DNA of 5,538 nt, from NCBI GenBank assembly GCA_023392135.1, contig JAEVZQ010000516.1, positions 1 to 5,538 of the forward strand. Reading direction: 5' to 3'. The stretch comes from Pseudomonadota bacterium (GTDB taxonomy: Bacteria; Pseudomonadota; Alphaproteobacteria; Rhizobiales; Hyphomicrobiaceae). The position numbers and the translations under genes are program-made. Below, piece by piece: positions 1 to 5,467 of the stretch. Below the pieces are notes generated by a model. The model saw only the letters and a list, made by a program, of their open reading frames with translations. It did not search any database and was not told the DNA's origin. Position 1 is the stretch's first letter. The number at the start of each line of letters is the position of its first letter.

Positions 1-419
1 GCGATCATGTTCGTTCCCGGATTCTGCATCAGATCCAGGTCTGAAAGATCGAGGCGCGCGCCCAGAACACCGATAAGCACGAGCGCTATGACCACGTTCA
101 CCGCTGGCCCGGCGAGCGCAACCACGACTTCCTGGCCCGGTTTCTCCGGCATCCGCTCCATGCTGGCCACGCCGCCGATGGGAAGCAGCGTGATGGTCGG
201 AGTTTTGATACCGTACCGCCGGGCGGCAAAGATGTGGCCGAACTCGTGCAGCAGCACGCACAGGAACAGAAGGATGATGAAGACGACGGCGAAGGCGGCC
301 GCCCCTGGCCCGACGGCCATCCACTGAATTGCCCCGAACCAGGCAAGCAGCAGGAAAAAGGTCCAGTGGACCTGGACCAGCGTGCCTCCAAGCCTGAACA
401 GTCTGAGCGACCAGCTCAT
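1..419 (-). CDS. M50-family site-2 intramembrane zinc metalloprotease, N-terminal part (runs off window)
   Basis: Site-2 proteases of family M50 cut transmembrane substrates within the bilayer, often to release membrane-held regulators. The 139 visible residues contain the zinc-binding HExxH motif as LLHEFGH (H58, E59, H62) inside a hydrophobic segment (about residues 42-60), and the conserved LAGPAVN motif (about 102-108) that opens the next hydrophobic helix (to about 120). A first hydrophobic stretch lies at about residues 19-34. The third zinc ligand, normally an Asp in an NxxPxxxxDG motif further on, lies beyond the left edge. So do any CBS domains, which this bacterial subclass often carries. 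The ATG at 419-417 is preferred over an in-frame ATG at 428-426 because GGAGAG sits 9 bases before the former but abuts the latter. The gene is divergent from the NTE-like lipase gene. The family call is firm; the substrate is unknown. Confidence 0.9.
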   Translation of the reverse strand, partial: MSWSLRLFRLGGTLVQVHWTFFLLLAWFGAIQWMAVGPGAAAFAVVFIILLFLCVLLHEFGHIFAARRYGIKTPTITLLPIGGVASMERMPEKPGQEVVVALAGPAVNVVIALVLIGVLGARLDLSDLDLMQNPGTNMI

Positions 420-428
420 TTGAAACAT

Positions 429-434
429 CTCTCC
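429..434 (-). promoter_or_regulatory. Ribosome binding site of the M50 protease gene
   Basis: On the minus strand GGAGAG lies 9 bases before the ATG at 419-417. It directly touches the alternative in-frame ATG at 428-426, leaving no spacer, so it favours the shorter start. The alternative would add only three residues. Confidence 0.6.
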
Positions 435-677
435 GCTGATGACCGAAGGACACGATGGTTGCTTCCGGCAACGCTCGAAGCTTTGATCCAGGTCACAATC
501 GGCTTCAGGTCGTGCGGCTCCATACTGACAACCGCTCGAGCGAGTGGGCGTTCCGCTGCCGGGCATCGGACTTTACCAGAGCACAACACAGATTTGGGAT
601 GCCGTCTCGTCCCGCGCGACACGCCGCTGGAGCTTTGCTACTTTCCATCTCTGGACTGATGCACCGACAGCTGTCCC
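435..677. other. Divergent intergenic region between the M50 protease and NTE-like lipase genes
   Basis: This spacer must hold the promoters of both divergent genes. I see no convincing -35/-10 pair on either strand. It contains three small dyads: GTTGC-ttccg-GCAAC at 458-472, a perfect 10-bp palindrome CGCTCGAGCG at 533-542, and a perfect 10-bp palindrome GACAGCTGTC at 666-675, which ends two bases before the lipase ATG. Any could be an operator, but palindromes of this size also arise by chance in GC-rich DNA. Reading frames crossing this region lack recognisable protein features and look like chance frames. Confidence 0.45.
666..675. repeat. Perfect 10-bp palindrome at the lipase start codon
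   Basis: GACAGCTGTC ends two bases before the ATG at 678 and occupies the place where a Shine-Dalgarno would be expected; none is visible. It could be an operator or simply chance. No second copy was found nearby, although the half-sequence GGACAGC recurs at 5424-5430. Confidence 0.3.
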
Positions 678-2489
678 ATGTCGCGCCCCCTCGCCCACGC
701 ACTGCAATCAGTCGAAATATTCCGCGACCTTTCCGCGGAGGATATGTCCGCACTTGCCGGCGAGCTCGAGGTCCTGGAGATCGGCCGCGGCGAGGCTTTG
801 GTCCGGCAGGGCGATCCGGCAGATGCCCTGTTCATCGTCCTCTCTGGCCGCTTCGTTGTCCTTCGCGATGGCAGGGATACACCCGTTACGGAGATCGCGC
901 CCGACCAGCCGATCGGGGAAATCGCCTTTCTCACCGGGGGTACGCGAACAGCGACTGTGAAAGCCATGCGCGACAGCCTGGTCGTGAGGCTCAGCCGCGA
1001 GCAGTTCGACCGGCTTTCCGGTACCAAACCCTCGATCTGGCGCGCGCTCACGGCCACGCTCGCCAGGCGGCTTGCGTCGACAACGGCGGCAGAGCCCGCG
1101 CGGAGCGATCCGCGTCCACGCACCATCGGTGTCATTCGCGCAGGCAGCCAGCCCGTGCCAGAGCAGTTCCTGCAGATGCTGACGCGGGCTTTCTCGAGCG
1201 GCGAGAGGTCACTGGTCATCAGCTCGACCGAAAGTGTCTCTGCATTGGGGGCAGAGCTGGGCACGCCCGATGCAACGCGTGCCCTCAACATGCTGGAACG
1301 CCAGTATCGCTCCGTTCTGTTCATCGCCGATGACGACCTGACGCCCTGGTCCGAGAAGGTCATGCACCATGCGGACATGGTGCTGGCGGTCGGCCTGTTC
1401 GACGCCGACCCGGGCCTTAGCCAGCTTGAACGACGCGCAGCCGAGTACCTTGCACCCGAAGCCGTCCGGCTGATCCTCCTTCACCCGCATCAGACCAACA
1501 TCAGCGGGACGGCGCGCTGGCTCGGCCCCCGATCCTTGTTCATGCATCACCACGTAGCGCTCGACATTCCAGGCGATGTGGAGCGTCTGCTACGTTTCGT
1601 GAACGGCACCGCGCTCGGGTTCGTGGCCTGCGGCGGCGGCGCGCTCTGCGCGGCACACGTCGGGGTCTACAAGGCGCTCATCGAGGCTGGAGTCCGGTTC
1701 GACATCATGGGCGGAACGTCGGCCGGAAGCGCCATGGCCGCGGCATTCGCATTGGGCGGCGCCCCCGACGAGATCAATAGTGCGGTGCACGCCATATTCG
1801 TGAGCAACCGCGCCATGGGCCGGTATACCTGGCCGCGCTACAGCCTGCTCGACCATCGCCACTTCGACGACCAGCTCGTCCGCTACATCAGCCACAGCGA
1901 CATCGAGGACTTGTGGATTCCGTACTTCGCCGTCTCGACCAACCTGTCGCGCAACAGCCTTCACAGCCATCGCGGCGGCGATCTCTGGGCGGCCGTCCGT
2001 GCCTCCAGCTCAATTCCGGCCCTGCTGCCGCCCGTCTACACGGATGAAGGCGAGATGCTGGTCGACGGCTGCCTTCTGGACAACGTGCCAGTCGGCGTCA
2101 TGCGCGATCTGAAGAGCGGACCGAACGTCGTCGTGAGCTTCAATCTACCCCAGCTCGAGCGCTTTTCGGTCGACTACTCCAGCCTACCCTCGCGTGGCGA
2201 GCTGATGCGCCGGACCTTCAGCCCGATCGGCCGCCAGGAAATGCCCGATGCGCCCAGCCCGACCGCCGTCCTGATGCGCAGCCTGATGGCTAACCGCCAG
2301 GATTTTCAGCGCCATCTGAGTGCTGACGACCTGCTTCTCGTCCCTCCCCTGCCGCAGAACGCCGGTGTCCTCGACTGGCACCGCCACGACGAGCTGATGG
2401 ATGCGGCCTACCGCTGGACCCGCGACGAGCTCGCCCGCCACGCGAAAGAGGGCCACCCGGTTTTGAAGGGTATTTCCCGCGTGCGCTGA
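678..2489 (+). CDS. NTE-family patatin-like phospholipase with N-terminal cyclic-nucleotide-binding domain
   Basis: Predicted lipid acyl hydrolase of the neuropathy target esterase group (603 aa). Residues about 10-130 form a cNMP-binding domain; its phosphate-binding cassette is recognisable (G80-E81-I-A-F-L, then R90-T-A-T-V). Residues about 148-300 match the linker typical of NTE proteins, with LILLHP (266-270 region), W281-L-x-x-R285 and the HHH run at 290-292. The patatin domain (about 312-490) has the nucleophile elbow G346-T-S-A-G350 (Ser348) and catalytic Asp463 in DGC. Two departures from consensus: the oxyanion loop reads CGGGALC (318-324) where family members usually have GGGGARG, losing the Arg, and the Asp motif is DGC, not DGG/DGA. 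No signal peptide or clear membrane helix is seen. ATG 678 is the first start after an in-frame stop at 657-659 and keeps the full cNMP domain, although no good Shine-Dalgarno precedes it. Family call firm; substrate and ligand unknown. Confidence 0.92.
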   Translation: MSRPLAHALQSVEIFRDLSAEDMSALAGELEVLEIGRGEALVRQGDPADALFIVLSGRFVVLRDGRDTPVTEIAPDQPIGEIAFLTGGTRTATVKAMRDSLVVRLSREQFDRLSGTKPSIWRALTATLARRLASTTAAEPARSDPRPRTIGVIRAGSQPVPEQFLQMLTRAFSSGERSLVISSTESVSALGAELGTPDATRALNMLERQYRSVLFIADDDLTPWSEKVMHHADMVLAVGLFDADPGLSQLERRAAEYLAPEAVRLILLHPHQTNISGTARWLGPRSLFMHHHVALDIPGDVERLLRFVNGTALGFVACGGGALCAAHVGVYKALIEAGVRFDIMGGTSAGSAMAAAFALGGAPDEINSAVHAIFVSNRAMGRYTWPRYSLLDHRHFDDQLVRYISHSDIEDLWIPYFAVSTNLSRNSLHSHRGGDLWAAVRASSSIPALLPPVYTDEGEMLVDGCLLDNVPVGVMRDLKSGPNVVVSFNLPQLERFSVDYSSLPSRGELMRRTFSPIGRQEMPDAPSPTAVLMRSLMANRQDFQRHLSADDLLLVPPLPQNAGVLDWHRHDELMDAAYRWTRDELARHAKEGHPVLKGISRVR

Positions 2490-2497
2490 CCTTCTAT

Positions 2498-2557
2498 CCG
2501 CCACGGTCATTCCGCCGCAGGCCCGTGTCACCGCCACACTCCCGCTCGATCCGCCAC
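2498..2557. repeat. Three copies of a CCGCCAC heptamer after the lipase gene
   Basis: CCGCCAC occurs at 2498-2504, 2531-2537 and 2551-2557, with a shorter CCGCC at 2512-2516. The first and third copies are both preceded by AT. The segment is non-coding and starts just after the lipase stop. It may be the edge of a dispersed intergenic repeat, or only GC-rich low complexity; spacing between copies is unequal (33 and 20 bases). Confidence 0.3.
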
Positions 2558-2607
2558 ATACCAAACCGGGCCCGCGCCTGGGCGGTTTCGCCTGTTAAGC
2601 ATGCGCG

Positions 2608-2628
2608 CGCAACCGGCTTGCGGCCGGT
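2608..2628. repeat. Two overlapping, mutually exclusive hairpins downstream of the lipase gene
   Basis: CGCAA-ccggc-TTGCG (2608-2622) and ACCGGC-ttgcg-GCCGGT (2612-2628) are both perfect stems with 5-base loops, and they share bases, so only one can form at a time. No run of T follows on the plus strand, so this is not a standard intrinsic terminator. It might still act as a weak terminator or RNA-protective structure for the lipase transcript ending at 2489. Confidence 0.35.
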
Positions 2629-2641
2629 CGACAAGATTGAT

Positions 2642-2705
2642 GGGTAAGCAGTCGGACGGCGAACGTTCCCGGCGGAACAGCGGTTCAGTCTCAAGCGGCT
2701 TACCC
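2642..2705. repeat. 64-bp nested inverted-repeat element upstream of the HAD phosphatase gene
   Basis: A perfect 8-bp inverted repeat, GGGTAAGC (2642-2649) and GCTTACCC (2698-2705), bounds this element. Inside, GAAC (2661-2664) and GTTC (2683-2686) are centred on the same dyad axis (between 2673 and 2674). Offset from it lie GAACGTTC (2661-2668, a perfect palindrome) and GTTCC-cggc-GGAAC (2665-2678). The element ends 34 bases before the preferred start of the HAD gene, so it could be an operator, a leader RNA structure, or a small palindromic repeat unit. I see no flanking target-site duplication. Confidence 0.5.
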
Positions 2706-2711
2706 TAACAT
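2684..2711 (+). promoter_or_regulatory. Weak candidate promoter for the HAD phosphatase gene
   Basis: TTCAGT (2684-2689) and TAACAT (2706-2711), 16 bases apart, are a poor but correctly spaced -35/-10 pair. They would place the transcription start near 2718, downstream of the first ATG at 2710 and upstream of the preferred ATG at 2740. The right arm of the nested palindrome falls between the two boxes, as an operator might. Speculative. Confidence 0.18.
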
Positions 2712-2725
2712 GAATCGCACTAGTC

Positions 2726-2731
2726 AAAAGG
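2726..2731 (+). promoter_or_regulatory. Ribosome binding site deciding the HAD phosphatase start
   Basis: AAAAGG lies 8 bases before the ATG at 2740. The longer frame's ATG at 2710 has only a weak GCGG-type match at a poor distance. This favours 2740 and removes ten residues unlikely to belong to the family's N-terminus. Confidence 0.5.
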
Positions 2732-2739
2732 CTACTTTG

Positions 2740-3441
2740 ATGTTTGCCGACTGCAGTACATCCCGTCAGGCCCCTGCCCTCCCGATCGATGTGTTCGTCG
2801 ATTTCGACGGCACCATTGCGCCGGATGATCCGACGGACACGCTCTTTGCAAAGTTCGCCGATCCGTCGTGGCTGGACATCGAGGCGGAGTGGCAGGAAGG
2901 GCGGATCACCTCGCGTGAGGCGATGGCGCGCCAAGTAGGGCTCATTCGGGCAACGCCGGAAGAGATCGCGCGCTTCATTACGCAAATGAAGATCGACCCG
3001 GCCTTCCCGGAGTTCGTGGCGCTGTGCCGCCGCCATGGCGCGCGCGTTACGGTTGTGTCGGACGGGACGGACCTGCTGGTCGAGACCATGCTGAAGACGG
3101 CCGGCCTCGAGCTGCCATTCTATGCCAATCGTCTCGTCTGGCAGGGCGGTGACCGTTGGGCTCTGCGCTTCCCGTACATGCGATCCGACTGCCGCATGCG
3201 CATGGGCAATTGCAAATGCGCTCACGCGCGGTTCATGGGCATCGGCGCCAAGGTAATGGTCGGCGACGGACGCTCGGACTTCTGCATCGCTGAGCGCTGC
3301 GATCTCGTGCTGGCGAAGGGCAAGCTCGCGCCGCACTGCCGGGAAAACGGAGTGCAGCACATCGCGATCAGCAATTTCAGTGACGCCAATGGCGCCATGC
3401 TCGCGTGGCTGACCGGTATGTGCGGCGCGCTGACTGCCTGA
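2740..3441 (+). CDS. MtnX-like HAD-superfamily (subfamily IB) phosphatase
   Basis: Predicted Mg-dependent cytosolic phosphatase, 233 aa from ATG 2740 (243 aa if ATG 2710 is used). Numbering from 2740: motif I is DFDGT with nucleophile Asp21 and acid/base Asp23; motif II is VVSDG with Ser107; the motif III Lys is probably Lys159; motif IV is GDGRSD with Asp176 and Asp180. The cap region between motifs I and II has the FA..W...W..G.I...E pattern of MtnX, the 2-hydroxy-3-keto-5-methylthiopentenyl-1-phosphate phosphatase of methionine salvage. A C-x6-C-x-C cluster (Cys151, Cys158, Cys160) just before the motif III region recalls the Cys-rich stretch in Bacillus MtnX. No other salvage gene is nearby, so the true substrate may differ. 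It is preceded by a structured spacer and ends two bases from the convergent quiC gene. HAD-IB assignment firm; MtnX-like likely; reaction not established, so no symbol is given. Confidence 0.85.
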   Translation: MFADCSTSRQAPALPIDVFVDFDGTIAPDDPTDTLFAKFADPSWLDIEAEWQEGRITSREAMARQVGLIRATPEEIARFITQMKIDPAFPEFVALCRRHGARVTVVSDGTDLLVETMLKTAGLELPFYANRLVWQGGDRWALRFPYMRSDCRMRMGNCKCAHARFMGIGAKVMVGDGRSDFCIAERCDLVLAKGKLAPHCRENGVQHIAISNFSDANGAMLAWLTGMCGALTA

Positions 3442-3443
3442 GT

Positions 3444-5333
3444 CTATCTGCGCGGCATACCCGGCGGCCTTGCGAGCCGCGCCTGAGCCGCCAGCCGGAT
3501 CGACGCATTCACCGCTCCGAACCCGGTGTAGCCCCGCCGCTCGACAATTTCGAAGAAGAACCGCTCCTGGAAGCTTGGCGTATAGATCTGGAAGTACTCG
3601 GCGCTGCCGTCCCGGTCGTAGAGGATGTTGCCAGCCTTGAGCCGCGCGAGCTCTTGCGCAGTCAGATCCCAGCGGGTTTCCAGGTCATCGTAGTAGTTCT
3701 CCGGGATCGGCAGCAGCTCGACGCCGTTCGCCCTGAGCTTCGCGGCCGTCGCATGGATGTCGGCGCAGGAGAACGCGATATGCTGCACGCCGGAGCCGAA
3801 GAACTCCTCGACAAATCGGGACGACAGGGTGCGGTTGGATTGCGAGGCGTTCAGCACGATCCGGAGGGCACCGTCCGCCGTCTCGACGACCTGGCTGCGC
3901 ACCACCCCGCCCGGGTCGATGACGTCCTGCCCCGGCGTCTTCGTCACATCGAGAAGCGACGTGTAGAAGAGCAGCCACGAGAGCATTTCCTCGTACTGCA
4001 TGGACTGCGAGATGTGATCGACTGCGAGGAGCCCCGCATCGCGGCTGGTTTCTGTTTCGCCAGAAGGAGTGAACTCGATCTCCCAGACGTCGGCCAACGG
4101 CTCCTGTCTGTCGAGGAAGTAGATCAGGCTGCCGCCTAAGCCCCGCACCGCAGGGATTTCGAGCTCTCCTGTTCCAACAGCCTGCCGGAACGGCCGGTCG
4201 CGCAGCTTGCTCGCGCGCTCGAGCGTGCGGGCCGCGTCTTCTACTTCGAGGCCAATGGCGCAAACGGACGTCCCATGAGTGATGTTGAAGGAATGGGCAA
4301 ACCCCTCCTTCTCGGCGTTGACGACGAGATTGATATCACCCTGACGCCAGCGCACGACTGATTTCGACTTGTGGACGCCCGTCTTGGCGAATCCGAGCTG
4401 AGCGAAAAGGCGCCCGATCGCAGGTGCCGTCGCCTCATCGACGGCGAGCTCGATGAACGCGACGCCTCGGCAGGCTGACCTGGGCGGCAGCTCCGGGAGG
4501 CCGGAGATCGATGCGCCGGTGTGCTCCCTGAGCTGGTCGAGAAGGTAGAGCAACGAACGCTGCCCGTCCGTCGCAACCATGCGCGCCGAGCCGGCGCGAA
4601 ACTGGTCGTTGAAGATTTCCAGCGAGATGAGGCCGTCGAAACCGGTGGCGTGCAGCGCCTCCATGAAGTCCATGAGGGGCAGCTCGCCCTGCCCTGGCAG
4701 GCAGCGGAAATGGCGGCTCCAGGAGAGATAATCCATTTCCAGCCGCGGTGCGTCGGTGACCTGCACGAGAAAAATGCGATCGGGCGGGATGGAGCGCATC
4801 GGCTTCAGATCCGTTCCGCGGGCCAGAATGTGGAAGGTGTCAAGGATAAGTCCCACCGCAGGGTGATCGGCGCGGCGCACGACCTCCCAGGCGTCACGGT
4901 AATCGTTGATATGCCGCCCCCAGGCCAGCGCCTCGAAACCGATACGGATGCCATGCGTGGCCGCGCTTTCCCCAAGCTCATGGAGGTCGGCCGCGGCACG
5001 ATCGATGCCGCCGATCGACTCCGGGGAAACATTGCTGCACACCAGGAGCAGATCGCAGCCCAGTTGCTCCATCATCTCGAACTTGCGTTCCGCGCGGGCA
5101 AGGATCCGCGCGCGTAGCGGCTCCGGCATCCCCTCGAAATCCCGGAAGGGCTGGAAGGTCACCGTTGTGAGGCCTAGGTCCGACACCATCCGGCGCACAT
5201 CGGCGGTCGTGCCGCTGAACGAGAGGAGATCGTTCTCGAAGATCTCGACGCCCTTGAAGCCTGCCGCGGCGATCGCCTGCAGCTTCTCGTCAAGGGCTCC
5301 ACTGAGGCTGACAGTTGCAATCGCGGTCTGCAT
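3444..5333 (-). CDS. quiC: 3-dehydroshikimate dehydratase, fused sugar-isomerase-like and HPPD-like domains
   Basis: Converts 3-dehydroshikimate to protocatechuate in quinate/shikimate catabolism, feeding the beta-ketoadipate pathway. The 629-aa length matches the fused bacterial type (Pseudomonas QuiC1, Corynebacterium QsuB). Numbering from ATG 5333: the N-terminal TIM barrel (1-270) begins MQTAIATVSLSG and carries likely metal ligands Glu134 (FEALAWGRH), Asp165 (LDTFH), Gln191 (VQVTDAP) and Glu239 (LEIFN). After a linker come two VOC modules (about 290-408 and 434-600). The second keeps the HPPD-style iron triad His440 (VDHISQ), His518 (VQHIAF) and Glu595 (FFEIVERRG), followed by the HPPD-like GFGAVN. 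The C-terminal domain of this family is not known to act as a true HPPD. ATG 5333 is preferred to the in-frame GTG at 5342 because AGGTG precedes it by six bases and overlaps that GTG. Convergent with the HAD phosphatase; divergent from a small frame at 5468. Family call very secure. Confidence 0.95.
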   Translation of the reverse strand: MQTAIATVSLSGALDEKLQAIAAAGFKGVEIFENDLLSFSGTTADVRRMVSDLGLTTVTFQPFRDFEGMPEPLRARILARAERKFEMMEQLGCDLLLVCSNVSPESIGGIDRAAADLHELGESAATHGIRIGFEALAWGRHINDYRDAWEVVRRADHPAVGLILDTFHILARGTDLKPMRSIPPDRIFLVQVTDAPRLEMDYLSWSRHFRCLPGQGELPLMDFMEALHATGFDGLISLEIFNDQFRAGSARMVATDGQRSLLYLLDQLREHTGASISGLPELPPRSACRGVAFIELAVDEATAPAIGRLFAQLGFAKTGVHKSKSVVRWRQGDINLVVNAEKEGFAHSFNITHGTSVCAIGLEVEDAARTLERASKLRDRPFRQAVGTGELEIPAVRGLGGSLIYFLDRQEPLADVWEIEFTPSGETETSRDAGLLAVDHISQSMQYEEMLSWLLFYTSLLDVTKTPGQDVIDPGGVVRSQVVETADGALRIVLNASQSNRTLSSRFVEEFFGSGVQHIAFSCADIHATAAKLRANGVELLPIPENYYDDLETRWDLTAQELARLKAGNILYDRDGSAEYFQIYTPSFQERFFFEIVERRGYTGFGAVNASIRLAAQARLARPPGMPRR

Positions 5334-5339
5334 GTCCAG

Positions 5340-5344
5340 CACCT
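5340..5344 (-). promoter_or_regulatory. Ribosome binding site of quiC, deciding its start
   Basis: On the minus strand AGGTG sits six bases before the ATG at 5333-5331. The alternative GTG start at 5342-5340 lies inside this site, so it is unlikely to be used. The ATG start also gives the N-terminus usual for the family. Confidence 0.55.
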
Positions 5345-5362
5345 GCTCGCGAAAGGCTCGGG

Positions 5363-5429
5363 GGAACAGGCTCGCAGAAATTGCTCAGTTGACAAGCTGT
5401 TCCTGTCCACTGCGGGAACGCTCGGACAG
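5363..5429. promoter_or_regulatory. Cluster of GGAAC/GTTCC and GGACAG inverted repeats in the quiC divergent spacer
   Basis: GGAACAG (5363-5369) is the inverse of CTGTTCC (5397-5403), 27 bases apart. GTTCC (5399-5403) pairs with GGAAC (5415-5419) across 11 bases, and CTGTCC (5403-5408) pairs with GGACAG (5424-5429) across 15. These overlapping dyads lie between two divergent starts, where regulator sites are expected. An exact TTGACA sits at 5389-5394 on the plus strand but lacks a good -10 at 16-18 bases. A plus-strand GATAAT at 5448-5453 might serve the rightward gene. The regulator is not identified. Confidence 0.35.
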
Positions 5430-5467
5430 CGGACCGCGTTCGCTTGAGATAATATCCCCGCCATTGG

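Noticed and set aside
98..391. Minus-strand open frame with Ser/Cys runs inside the protease region
   Set aside because: It is the wrong frame over the M50 gene; the true frame gives HEFGH and LAGPAVN motifs.
455..1333. Plus-strand open frame of 292 codons overlapping the lipase start
   Set aside because: Arg/Pro/Ala-rich composition with no domain, in another frame across the well-supported cNMP domain.
638..1378. Minus-strand open frame of 246 codons opposite the lipase gene
   Set aside because: Ser/Arg-rich shadow of the coding strand with no recognisable motif.
2612..2628. Intrinsic terminator for the lipase gene
   Set aside because: The stem is perfect, but no T-run follows it on the plus strand, so I list it only as a hairpin.
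2661..2686. Alphaproteobacterial LexA (SOS) box made from GAAC/GTTC motifs
   Set aside because: The alphaproteobacterial box is a direct repeat GTTC-N7-GTTC. Here the direct repeats are spaced 10 (GAAC) and 14 (GTTC) bases, so the spacing does not fit.
2642..2705. Insertion of a miniature transposable element
   Set aside because: Terminal inverted repeats are present, but no flanking target-site duplication is visible and copy number cannot be judged from one window.
2494..3360. Long minus-strand open frame (288 codons) opposite the HAD phosphatase
   Set aside because: It lies antisense to a gene with clear HAD motifs, is rich in Arg/His/Ala as GC-rich shadow frames are, and shows no domain.
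3405..4139. Plus-strand open frame of 244 codons opposite quiC
   Set aside because: Antisense to the conserved HPPD-like domain; composition typical of a shadow frame (Arg, Glu, Leu, Val) with no motif.
5389..5417. Consensus sigma-70 promoter starting from TTGACA at 5389
   Set aside because: The -35 is exact, but no acceptable -10 lies 16-18 bases downstream (the sequence there is GC-rich).
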